This document shows positions 7,358 to 15,830 of a stretch of DNA of 64,000 bases, one piece after another; the stretch's first letter is position 1, and every line of letters begins with the position of its first letter. The notes under the pieces were generated by a model that made no database searches, was not told where the DNA came from, and worked only from the letters and a program-made list of their open reading frames with translations. The DNA comes from Pseudomonadota bacterium (GTDB lineage Bacteria > Pseudomonadota > Alphaproteobacteria > Rhodobacterales > Rhodobacteraceae), in contig CAUJIP010000057.1 of NCBI GenBank assembly GCA_963205235.1, forward strand, positions 62,001 to 126,000, written 5' to 3'. A program made the translations under genes and the position numbers.

Positions 7358-8556
7358 CCAAGGCCCGCACTCTGGAATTCGTGGCGCTGATCGCAGCCCT
7401 TTTCGCCACCATCGCGATTTCGATCGACGGCATGCTTCCCGCCCTGCCCGAGATTGCCGCCACCCTTTCCCCCGATGCCCCGAACGCCGCCCAGCTTGTA
7501 GTGACAAGCTTTGTCCTTGGCATGGGGATCGGCACCTTGTTCGCCGGGCCGCTGTCCGATGCCTTCGGCCGCAAACGGACGATCCTGATCGGTTCGGGCT
7601 TCTATTCGCTGGCCGCCCTTGCCTGCTATTTCGCCCCCACGCTTGAGGTGCTTCTGGTCGCCCGCGTGTTGCAGGGTCTTGGCGCCGCCGCGCCACGTAC
7701 TGTTGCCATCGCCATGGTCCGCGACCTTTTCTCGGGCCGTGACATGGCCCGGATCATGAGCTTCGTGATGATGGTCTTCACCATCATTCCGGCCTTGGCC
7801 CCGCTGATGGGGTCCGGCATCATGTCGCTTGGCGGCTGGCACACTATCTTCCTTGCCTATATCGCCTTTTCCGGCCTGACGATGCTTTGGATGGGGCTGC
7901 GTCAGCCCGAAACCCTACCTGAAGACCGCCGCCGCCCGTTGCGCGTTGTCACCCTCCTTGCCGCCCTGCGCGAGGTTCTTGTACATCGCGTGATCCTGGT
8001 CGGAACCGTGATCCAGGCCCTTACGCTTGCCGCCCTTTTCGCGACCCTCTCTTCGATCCAAAGCATCTTCGAACAGCAGTTTCACCGCAGCGCCAGTTTC
8101 CCGCTCTGGTTCGCCTTCATCGCCGTCATGGCCATGTCCGGCAGCATGCTGAACAGCCGCGTCGTGATGACCCTTGGCATGCGCCGTGTGGTGACCAGAA
8201 CCTACGCGGGCGTGTTGGGGTTAAGCCTTGCCGCACTGGCGCTGATCGGGTCGGACCTTCTGCCGAACCACATCAGCTTTGGCGTGCAAGTCATCTGGTG
8301 CATTGGTCTTTTCGCCATGATGGGTCTGACCATGGGCAACCTGAACGCGCTTGCGATGGAACCAGTCGGCCATATCGCCGGTATGGCCGCCTCGGTCATA
8401 TCTGCCATCGCCACGGTCGGCTCGGTGCTTTTGGCGATACCCGTGGGCCTTGCCTTCAACGGGACATCAACGCCGCTTCTGGCCGGGGTCGCCGTGCTTT
8501 CCGGATTGGCACTCTTGCTCTGCCGGTTTGGCCTTGGCCCACGCACTCGACCCTAG
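7354..8556 (+). CDS. Bcr/CflA-family MFS drug efflux transporter
   Basis: A 400-residue, 12-helix inner membrane carrier. Family signatures are the N-terminal IDGMLPALPEIA stretch in helix 1, GPLSDAFGRKRTIL (the MFS loop 2-3 motif) and ARVLQGLGAAAPR in helix 4 with the conserved Arg. Members export drugs such as bicyclomycin and chloramphenicol using proton motive force. The start is GTG 7354, inside the stop of the DsbA-like gene. Its TAG stop shares the bases CTAG with the stop of mfd on the other strand. The exported compound may be linked to the upstream ligase product; this is inference. Confidence 0.9.
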   Translation: MTKARTLEFVALIAALFATIAISIDGMLPALPEIAATLSPDAPNAAQLVVTSFVLGMGIGTLFAGPLSDAFGRKRTILIGSGFYSLAALACYFAPTLEVLLVARVLQGLGAAAPRTVAIAMVRDLFSGRDMARIMSFVMMVFTIIPALAPLMGSGIMSLGGWHTIFLAYIAFSGLTMLWMGLRQPETLPEDRRRPLRVVTLLAALREVLVHRVILVGTVIQALTLAALFATLSSIQSIFEQQFHRSASFPLWFAFIAVMAMSGSMLNSRVVMTLGMRRVVTRTYAGVLGLSLAALALIGSDLLPNHISFGVQVIWCIGLFAMMGLTMGNLNALAMEPVGHIAGMAASVISAIATVGSVLLAIPVGLAFNGTSTPLLAGVAVLSGLALLLCRFGLGPRTRP

Positions 8557-11500
8557 GACTTCTTGCCCGCCTTCACGACCTCGGCCAGATCGCGGGCAAT
8601 GTTGAACGCGCCCTTTATCCGGTCCCCCTCGGTCTTCATCTCGCCGGTCAATACAATCTTGTTGCCATTCACCCGCGCCGCGCCACCTTGCGCCTTCAGG
8701 AAATCCACCAGTCCGGCCGGATTGGCGAATTTGTCGTTGTGAAACTGGATCGTCGCGCCCTTCGGCCCGGCATCCAGCCTTGAGATGCCCGCGCGCTTGC
8801 ACATCGCCTTGATCCGCACGATCAGCATCAGCGTGTTGACCTCTTTCGGCAAGGGACCGAACCGGTCGATCAACTCTGCCGCAAAGCCTTCCAGCTCGAC
8901 CTTCGTGGTCAGACTGGAAAGCCTGCGGTAAAGACCAAGCCTGACATCCAGATCAAGGATATAGCTTTCCGGAATCATCACCGGCACGCCCAGATTCAGC
9001 TGCGGCGACCAGTCGTCGTCAATATTGGCCAGCCCCTGCAACTCGCCCGACTTGATCTTGGCAATCGTGTCTTCCAGCATCTGCTGGTAAAGTTCATAGC
9101 CGACTTCGGTGATGTGGCCCGACTGTTCCTCGCCCAGAAGGTTGCCCGCACCGCGAAGGTCAAGGTCATGGCTGGCAAGGTTGAACCCTGCGCCAAGACT
9201 GTCCAGACTGCCCAGAAGCCGCAGTCGTTTCGTTGCCTGCGGCGTCAATGGCGCGCGGGGCTTGGTGGTCAGGTAACAATAGGCCCTGGTCTTCGACCGC
9301 CCCACGCGCCCACGGATCTGGTAAAGCTGCGCCAGTCCGAACATGTCGGCGCGGTGAACGATCATCGTGTTCGCCGTCGGAATATCCAGACCGGATTCGA
9401 CTATGGATGTCGCCACAAGCACATCCTGCTTGCCGTCGTAGAACTGGTTCATCCGGTCATCCAGCTCACCCGCCGCCAATTGCCCATGCGCGATGACATA
9501 GGTGGCTTCGGGGACATGGGTCTTCAGGAAATCCTCGACCTCATGCAAATCAGCAATGCGCGGCACGACGTAAAAGCTTTGCCCACCCCGGAACCTTTCC
9601 CGCAGGATCGCCTCGCGAATGGTGATCGTGTCAAATTCGCTGACATAGGTCCGGATCGCCAGCCGGTCGACCGGGGGCGTCGCAATGATCGACAAATCTC
9701 GCACGCCCGTCAGCGACAGTTGCAAGGTCCGCGGGATCGGTGTCGCGGTCAGGGTCAGCACATGCACTTCGGACCGCAATTCCTTCAGCCGTTCCTTGTG
9801 GGTGACGCCAAAGTGCTGCTCTTCGTCGATTACCAGAAGACCAAGTTTCTTGAACGTCACCCCCTTGGCCAACAGCGCATGGGTGCCAACGACGATATCC
9901 ACCGTCCCATCCGCCATCGCCGCGCGGGTCGCGTTGGCATCTTTCGTGGAAACAAACCGCGACAAGGGTTTGACCGATATCGGAAATCCCCGGAACCGTT
10001 CGGCAAAGCTGCGATAGTGCTGCCGCGCCAAAAGCGTGGTCGGGCACACCACCGCGACCTGCATTCCCGACAGCGCCGCCACAAAGGCCGCCCGCATCGC
10101 GACTTCGGTCTTGCCGAACCCCACATCCCCCACGATCAGCCGGTCCATCGGCGACCCCTTTTCAAGGTCCGCCACCACATCGGCAATCGCCGCCAACTGA
10201 TCATCCGTTTCTTGATAGGGGAACCGCGCCGCAAAAGCCTCCCAGATCGAATGCGGCGCCTCAAGGATCGGCGCGTGGCGCAACGCGCGCTCTGCCGCCA
10301 CCCGCATCAGCCGGTTGGCAATCTCGCGGATCCGTTCCTTCAGCTTGGCCTTCTTCGCTTGCCAGGCCCCACCGCCCAGCCGGTCCAATAGACCCTCTTC
10401 ATGGCCATAGCGGCTCAGAAGCTCGATATTCTCGACCGGCAGGTAAAGCTTTGCGTTTTCAGCATATTCCAGCATGACGCAGGCATGCGGAGCCCCCAGC
10501 GCCGTGATCGTCTCGATCCCCAGATACCGCCCGACCCCATGCTCGACATGCACCACCAGATCGCCCGGTGACAACGTGTCGACCTCGCGCAGGAAGTTTT
10601 CGGCTTTCCGCTTCCGACGCGGTTTTGCCACCAGCCGGTCACCCAGCACGTCCTGTTCGGAAATCACCGCCAGACCGGGGGCTGTGAACCCCGCCTCCAG
10701 CGGCCAGACGACAAGGAACACCCCGCCCTTGCCCTCAGGCAGGTCACGGAAATCCGCGATGTCCCGCGAACCGGTCAAGCCATTGTCGGCCAAAAGGCCC
10801 TTCAACCGCTCGCGCGCGCCTTCCGACCACGAGGCTATGACAACCTGACCTGTCTTCGCCAAAACGCGAACATGGTCACACAAGGCACCGAAAAGGTTTA
10901 TCTTTTCCTGTTGGCGCTCGGGCACGAAATTCCGTCCGGCCCGCGCGCCGGCATCCAGAACCCCCGGCCCTGGACTTTGCGGCAAGGGCGAAAGCTGCAC
11001 CACCCGATGGTCGGCGACCGCCGCTTCCCAAGCCGCATCGTCCAGATAAAGCTCGCCCGCCGGAACCGGCTTGTAAACCGTGTCCATCCGGCCCTTGGCG
11101 CCCATCGCCTCGTGGCGGGCGTCATAGCTGTCGTCGATTCCCTCCCAGCGAGACAACCGGGCAGCCGTGACCTGATCATCCAGCAAGACCGACGCATCCG
11201 GCAGATAGTCAAACAGCGTCTCAAGCCTGGCATGAAAGAACGGCAGCCAATGCTCCATCCCCTGATGCTTGCGGCCCGCGCTGACTGCTTCGTACAAGGG
11301 GTCATCCGTCCCCGCCGCACCGAAACTGATCCGGTAATTCTGCCGAAACCGCGCAATCGACGCTTCGTCCAGAATGACTTCGGACACGGCGGAAAACTCC
11401 ACTCGCTTCAGCTTTTCAATCGTCCGCTGGGTTTCCGGATCAAACCGCCGCGCGCCATCCAGCACATCGCCAAAGAAATCCAGCCGGATCGGCCCCCCCG

Positions 11501-11999
11501 GTCCCGGCGGATAGATGTCAACGATCCCGCCGCGCAGCGCATAGTCGCCCGGTTCAGCCACAGTCGACACCGGCGAAAACCCCATCCGCGCCAGAAACGC
11601 CTTGAGCCGCGCTTCATCGACCCGTTCACCGACCGTCGCCCGAAACGACGCCGTCCGCACCGTCTCACGCGACGGAATCCGCTGGGTTGCGGCGTTCAAC
11701 GTCGTCACCACCACGAAAGGCGCTGCAAGCCCGTCGACCAGAACCGAAAGCGTCGCCATCCTTCGGGCCGAGATTTCGGGGTTCGGGCTGACCCGGTCAT
11801 AGGGCAGACAGTCCCATGCCGGAAAGTCCAGCACCGCCGCCTGCGGTGCCAGAACCGCCAAGGCCTGCCGCATCGCTTCGGCCCGCTTGTCGTCGCGCGC
11901 GACATGCAACACCGGCCGCCCCCGTTCCAGCTCGCGCAGGACGATCCGGGCGTCAAACCCTTCGGGCGCACCGCCCATCAAGATGCGTTCGGCTGTCAT
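8553..11999 (-). CDS. mfd: transcription-repair coupling factor Mfd
   Basis: A 1148-residue ATP-dependent translocase that removes RNA polymerase stalled at DNA lesions and recruits UvrA. Order seen: a UvrB-like N-terminal module (GGAPEGFDARIVLRELERG, then LPYDRVSPNPE), the CarD-like RNA polymerase interaction domain (DLVVHVEHGVGRYLG), helicase motif I GDVGFGKTEVA, motif II DEEQHFG, TATPIPRT, and motif VI QIRGRVGRS, ending in the TRCF C-terminal domain. Length agrees with the family. I chose ATG 11999 (MTAERILMGG) over an in-frame ATG at 12119, because the longer form would run into the preceding gene. Only 11 nt separate it from the upstream membrane-protein gene. Confidence 0.96.
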   Translation of the reverse strand: MTAERILMGGAPEGFDARIVLRELERGRPVLHVARDDKRAEAMRQALAVLAPQAAVLDFPAWDCLPYDRVSPNPEISARRMATLSVLVDGLAAPFVVVTTLNAATQRIPSRETVRTASFRATVGERVDEARLKAFLARMGFSPVSTVAEPGDYALRGGIVDIYPPGPGGPIRLDFFGDVLDGARRFDPETQRTIEKLKRVEFSAVSEVILDEASIARFRQNYRISFGAAGTDDPLYEAVSAGRKHQGMEHWLPFFHARLETLFDYLPDASVLLDDQVTAARLSRWEGIDDSYDARHEAMGAKGRMDTVYKPVPAGELYLDDAAWEAAVADHRVVQLSPLPQSPGPGVLDAGARAGRNFVPERQQEKINLFGALCDHVRVLAKTGQVVIASWSEGARERLKGLLADNGLTGSRDIADFRDLPEGKGGVFLVVWPLEAGFTAPGLAVISEQDVLGDRLVAKPRRKRKAENFLREVDTLSPGDLVVHVEHGVGRYLGIETITALGAPHACVMLEYAENAKLYLPVENIELLSRYGHEEGLLDRLGGGAWQAKKAKLKERIREIANRLMRVAAERALRHAPILEAPHSIWEAFAARFPYQETDDQLAAIADVVADLEKGSPMDRLIVGDVGFGKTEVAMRAAFVAALSGMQVAVVCPTTLLARQHYRSFAERFRGFPISVKPLSRFVSTKDANATRAAMADGTVDIVVGTHALLAKGVTFKKLGLLVIDEEQHFGVTHKERLKELRSEVHVLTLTATPIPRTLQLSLTGVRDLSIIATPPVDRLAIRTYVSEFDTITIREAILRERFRGGQSFYVVPRIADLHEVEDFLKTHVPEATYVIAHGQLAAGELDDRMNQFYDGKQDVLVATSIVESGLDIPTANTMIVHRADMFGLAQLYQIRGRVGRSKTRAYCYLTTKPRAPLTPQATKRLRLLGSLDSLGAGFNLASHDLDLRGAGNLLGEEQSGHITEVGYELYQQMLEDTIAKIKSGELQGLANIDDDWSPQLNLGVPVMIPESYILDLDVRLGLYRRLSSLTTKVELEGFAAELIDRFGPLPKEVNTLMLIVRIKAMCKRAGISRLDAGPKGATIQFHNDKFANPAGLVDFLKAQGGAARVNGNKIVLTGEMKTEGDRIKGAFNIARDLAEVVKAGKKS

Positions 12000-12010
12000 T
12001 GCGGTCGGGC

Positions 12011-12535
12011 TCAGTTGATGATGGAAACGCTTAAGTTCTGGTACATGCCATACATCGACGTCGCAGCAACGGCCAGCATGCCAACCAGCTGCGTCACCCG
12101 CCGATGCCACAACAGGCATCCGTAAAGTGGCTCACCTTCCTTGGCAGTCGAGACGATCCTTCGTGCCGACCGAACGCTATGCCAGATCACCACGGTCATC
12201 GGGCTCATCAGAAAGAACACCGCCTGCGCGAATTCGACTTGATAGACGAAGGCAAGGGTCCCAAGGCTGGTGAACCAGAAACAGGTAAAGCCGACAACGA
12301 AGATCAACCCGGTATCGACAATATTCAGAACGCGCCGAGAATAGATCCGGGCCATATCGACCAGGTCCGCTTCATCCTGCCCCCCGTTCCGCCGGGCGCG
12401 ATAGATCATGTCATGCGGAATGCCCATCACCCAATGACTTGCCGACGACCACAGAACCGCCAGCGCCACCCAGTACCACAGGTTCGAGAAGGACCGCATG
12501 TCGATCACTTCGAAGGCAAGGTCGATGGCATTCAT
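12011..12535 (-). CDS. conserved multi-pass membrane protein upstream of mfd
   Basis: A 174-residue protein with about four hydrophobic segments: residues 14-30, a central pair near 75-120 (DTGLIFVVGFTCFWF; FAQAVFFLMSPMTVVIW), and a C-terminal one near 150-168. The N-terminal FEVIDMRSFSNLWYWVALAVLWSS recalls a family common in Rhodobacterales and sometimes labelled a component of the SufBCD complex, a label I regard as unsupported. The ATG at 12535 has AGGAAA upstream. It lies 11 nt before mfd on the same strand, so the two are probably cotranscribed. Function unknown. Confidence 0.75.
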   Translation of the reverse strand: MNAIDLAFEVIDMRSFSNLWYWVALAVLWSSASHWVMGIPHDMIYRARRNGGQDEADLVDMARIYSRRVLNIVDTGLIFVVGFTCFWFTSLGTLAFVYQVEFAQAVFFLMSPMTVVIWHSVRSARRIVSTAKEGEPLYGCLLWHRRVTQLVGMLAVAATSMYGMYQNLSVSIIN

Positions 12536-12670
12536 CGCGGAGATTTTCCTATGACATGCTGCCGGCGCGTCGTCTTTGCGGACGGCCTCTTGAGGCCCGC
12601 CCTTTTCCATGGCAGGCAGAGGGCCTGACCGCAAGCCCCGTGCGCGCCGTGTTACGAAAGGAATGCCGCA

Positions 12671-13672
12671 ATGCAGCCCGTCTATGCCCCGTTTCCCCAA
12701 GGCCGCTTTCGCCGGACCCGCAAAAGCGCCGCCCTGCGTGAGCTGACCCAGGAAAACCGGCTTTCGACCGCTGACCTGATCTGGCCGATCTTCCTGCGCG
12801 ATGGCAGCGGAGAGGCGGAGCCGATCAAATCCATGCCCGGCGTCGCGCGGCTCACGCTTGATCTTGCCGTCAAGGCTGCGGTCGAAGCGCACGCCCTTGG
12901 CATTCCTGTCATTTGCCTCTTTCCCTACACCGACCCCATCCTGAAGACGGAAGACTGCCGCGAAGCCTGGAACCCGCAGAACCTGACCAACCGGGCAATT
13001 CGCGCGATCAAGGCCGCCGTGCCCGAGATTGCGGTGATGACCGACGTCGCCCTTGATCCTTATAACGCGCTTGGCCACGACGGGCTGGTGCGCGACGGGA
13101 TCATCCTGAACGATGAAAGCGTCGAGGCACTGGTCAAGATGGCTTTGGTCCAGGCCGATGCTGGCGCCGATATCCTTGGTCCCTCCGACATGATGGATGG
13201 CCGCATCGGCGCGATCCGCGTGGCCTTGGAACGTGCTGGCCACAAGGATGTGGCAATCCTCAGCTATGCTGCCAAATACGCCAGCGCCTTCTATGGCCCG
13301 TTCCGTGACGCTGTCGGGGCTTCGGGCGCGCTGAAGGGCGACAAGAAGACCTATCAGATGAACCCCGCCAACAGCGATGAGGCCCTGCGCCTTGTCGCCC
13401 GCGATCTGGCTGAAGGTGCGGATATGGTGATGGTGAAACCGGGGATGCCATACCTCGACATCTGCCGCCGGGTAAAAGACGCCTTTGGCGCACCGACCTT
13501 CGCCTACCAGGTCTCGGGCGAATACGCGATGATCAAGGGCGCGGCCCTGCAAGGCTGGATCGACGGTGAAAAGGCGATGCTGGAAAGCCTGCTTGCGTTC
13601 AAACGCGCTGGCTGTGACGGCATCCTCACCTATTTCGCCCCCGACGCCGCACGGATACTGCAGGGTCAGTGA
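12671..13672 (+). CDS. hemB: delta-aminolevulinic acid dehydratase (porphobilinogen synthase)
   Basis: Condenses two 5-aminolevulinate molecules to porphobilinogen in the tetrapyrrole pathway (heme, corrinoids, bacteriochlorophyll). The 333-residue protein shows the Schiff-base lysine regions (LSYAAKYASAFYGPFRDA and MVMVKPGMPYLD) and GRIGAIR. The metal site reads DVALDPYNALGHDG: Asp and Ala replace the cysteines of zinc-dependent enzymes, so it is the Mg-dependent type known from Pseudomonas and Bradyrhizobium. AAAGGAA precedes the ATG. It converges on cckA and the two stop codons lie within a shared palindrome. Confidence 0.97.
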   Translation: MQPVYAPFPQGRFRRTRKSAALRELTQENRLSTADLIWPIFLRDGSGEAEPIKSMPGVARLTLDLAVKAAVEAHALGIPVICLFPYTDPILKTEDCREAWNPQNLTNRAIRAIKAAVPEIAVMTDVALDPYNALGHDGLVRDGIILNDESVEALVKMALVQADAGADILGPSDMMDGRIGAIRVALERAGHKDVAILSYAAKYASAFYGPFRDAVGASGALKGDKKTYQMNPANSDEALRLVARDLAEGADMVMVKPGMPYLDICRRVKDAFGAPTFAYQVSGEYAMIKGAALQGWIDGEKAMLESLLAFKRAGCDGILTYFAPDAARILQGQ

Positions 13673-13683
13673 AACTGACCCTG
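13661..13683. terminator. palindrome containing both stop codons of convergent hemB and cckA
   Basis: CAGGGTCAGT and ACTGACCCTG form a perfect 10-bp stem with loop GAA. The hemB TGA is at 13670-13672 and the cckA stop is at 13668-13666, so the two coding regions overlap by 7 bp within the stem. No T-tract follows on either strand. It may still serve as a bidirectional 3'-end structure. Confidence 0.5.
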
Positions 13684-15744
13684 AACTGTTCTGGTCAGAT
13701 CGTTCAGCGAAAACGGCTTCGGCAGGAAGACCGAGTTCTGGATGCCGCCCTGATCGTTGTTCAGCACGTCCTCGGCATAGCCTGACACGAACACCACGCG
13801 GACATTTGGCCGGGTCTTCAGCGCCTGCCGCACCCAGGTCGGGCCGTCCATTCCGGGCATCACCACGTCGGTGACAAAAACATCGACCTCCAGCGCCGGA
13901 TCCTCCAGCGTCTTCAACGCCTCTTCGGCATTCTCCGCCTCCAGAACCGTATAACCGCGCAGCCGCAACGCCCGCCCGGCAAAGGCCCGCACCGGAGCCT
14001 CGTCCTCGACCAGCAACACCACGCCCGCGCCTTGCCGTACCGACCGCCGACGCGGTTCGGGTGGGGTTTCGACCACCTCGACCGGATCATGCGCCGGGAA
14101 GTAAAGCGAGAAGGTCGACCCTTCCCCCAAGGTCGAATCCGCAAAGATGAACCCGCCCGACTGCTTGACGATGCCATAGGCCATCGACAGCCCCAGCCCC
14201 GTGCCCTCGCCAACCCGTTTGGTCGTGAAGAAGGGTTCGAAGATCTTCTTAAGGTTCTCGGGCGCGATCCCGGTGCCCTGATCGATCACCCGGATCACCG
14301 AATAATCACCCGCAGGGACGACCGCGCGGTCCCGGCGCAGATCCTCGACCAGCGTCACCGGTTCGGTCTGGATCACGATGCTGCCCCCCTCGGGCATCGC
14401 ATCCCGCGCGTTCACCACCAGATTGACCACCACCTGCTCCAACTGCCGCCGGTCCGCCCGTATCGGGCGCAGGGGCCGTGGCAGGGCCCGACCCCGATGC
14501 ACCAGCCGCAGTCCAACCTTTTCGACAACCAGCCGGTTCAGCAGGTGGATCAGGTCCGACAGTATCTCTTCCACATCCAGAAGCTCGGGCTGCAAGGTCT
14601 GCTTGCGTGAAAAGGCCAGCAACTGCCCGACCAGAGCCGCCGCCCGGTTTGCGTTCTGCCGGATCTGTTCCAGATCGGCAAAGTCGCCGTCCTCGCGCCC
14701 ATGCCGAAGCAAAAGCAGGTCACAATGCCCCGAAATCGCTGTCAGAAGGTTGTTGAAATCATGCGCAATTCCCCCGGCAAGCTGACCAATCGCCTGCATC
14801 TTCTGGCTTTGAACAAACTGCGCCTCCAGCGACTTCAGTTGTGTGGCGTCGTGCAAAACCGCAATCGCGCCAACCCTGCCGCCCTCCTCATGCCGATGCA
14901 ACGTCACCTGCACATAGGCATCTTCCCCGGCCTTCCGGGCACGCAGGACCTCCGTCCCTCCCGGCAACCGCCCGCTGACCACATCCGCCAACCAGTCCGA
15001 TACCGGACGCCCGAGGCCGTCAAAAAGCTCATGGAACAGGGCGCTTTGCGCCTCTCCCTGCAGGATCAGGTCGCGTGCCATCTGATTGGCGCGGCGCAAG
15101 ACACCGTCGCGCCCAAACGTCATCAGCGGAACCGGGATATCCTCGATCTCGCCGCCGTCAGACGTCCCCGCAGACCGGTCCAAAGCCAGATCGGCCGAAG
15201 CCGCCTCAAGCGTCGCCGGGAAGTCCTCGATCCGCCAAAGAAAGCCCTCCGCCCCCGCGCGTTGCACCGACAGTCGCAGCGTTGCCGTCACCAGGGCGAT
15301 GTCCTTCCGCGCTGTGCCACTGACCGCCGCTTCCCTCTGCAACCGCAGCAACAACTGCCCCGGATCAAGCATGTGGCGCGACAGGGCTGCAAGCATGGAC
15401 GCCGCATCCCGACCAAAGCCCTGCTCAGCCGCCGCATTGCGCAAAAGGACGTGACCCGCTTCATCCGTCGCGAACCAGGCGGCGCGGTCGTCGGCCACCA
15501 ATTCCAGGATCCGGCCTCGACCAGCCCGCGCCCGCTGCTCTGCCACAGCCGCGAGTCCCGCGACGACAGCCGCCGAAAACACCAGACTAAGGCCGACAAG
15601 CGCGCCAAAGGGCGACGGGCCCAGATAGCCAAGCCCCCAAATCCCGAACAGGCCAAGACCGACCGCAACCAGCCCAAGGCCACCGGCAATCAGCCGACCC
15701 CTGCCCGCTCTCGCCCAAGTCGCTGTCCCGATTCCGCGCACCAT
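13666..15744 (-). CDS. cckA: CckA-type hybrid sensor histidine kinase
   Basis: In alphaproteobacteria CckA feeds phosphate through ChpT to CtrA, controlling the cell cycle, motility and gene transfer agents. The 692-residue product has two N-terminal hydrophobic segments (about 18-36 and 47-67), PAS-like regions, then the dimerisation/H-box QKMQAIGQLAGGIAHDFNN (His near 330) that is characteristic of CckA. It continues with the ATPase domain (N-box VVNLVVNARDAMPEGG; GTGLGLSMAYGIV) and a C-terminal receiver (LVEDEAPVR; phospho-acceptor Asp in TDVVMPGMDG). The complete hybrid order and length match. Start as given; no nearby better ribosome site was found. Confidence 0.9.
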   Translation of the reverse strand: MVRGIGTATWARAGRGRLIAGGLGLVAVGLGLFGIWGLGYLGPSPFGALVGLSLVFSAAVVAGLAAVAEQRARAGRGRILELVADDRAAWFATDEAGHVLLRNAAAEQGFGRDAASMLAALSRHMLDPGQLLLRLQREAAVSGTARKDIALVTATLRLSVQRAGAEGFLWRIEDFPATLEAASADLALDRSAGTSDGGEIEDIPVPLMTFGRDGVLRRANQMARDLILQGEAQSALFHELFDGLGRPVSDWLADVVSGRLPGGTEVLRARKAGEDAYVQVTLHRHEEGGRVGAIAVLHDATQLKSLEAQFVQSQKMQAIGQLAGGIAHDFNNLLTAISGHCDLLLLRHGREDGDFADLEQIRQNANRAAALVGQLLAFSRKQTLQPELLDVEEILSDLIHLLNRLVVEKVGLRLVHRGRALPRPLRPIRADRRQLEQVVVNLVVNARDAMPEGGSIVIQTEPVTLVEDLRRDRAVVPAGDYSVIRVIDQGTGIAPENLKKIFEPFFTTKRVGEGTGLGLSMAYGIVKQSGGFIFADSTLGEGSTFSLYFPAHDPVEVVETPPEPRRRSVRQGAGVVLLVEDEAPVRAFAGRALRLRGYTVLEAENAEEALKTLEDPALEVDVFVTDVVMPGMDGPTWVRQALKTRPNVRVVFVSGYAEDVLNNDQGGIQNSVFLPKPFSLNDLTRTVQGQFH

Positions 15745-15830
15745 GCCCCCGCAAGCCCTTGCCGGACCATGCCAGGGAAAGGGTTAACCGATGCTTAAGC
15801 CTTGCAAGGATACGCGCAACAGTTGTTTTA

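Noticed and set aside
9114-10391. Long open frame (425 codons) on the plus strand
   Set aside because: It lies fully antisense to mfd, which has clear domains and length. The protein is Arg/His/Gln-rich with no recognisable fold, as expected of a GC-rich shadow frame.
12536-13552. Upstream extension of the membrane-protein frame (513 codons in total)
   Set aside because: The added part is antisense to hemB. The real product starts at 12535, where the hydrophobic N terminus and a ribosome site occur.
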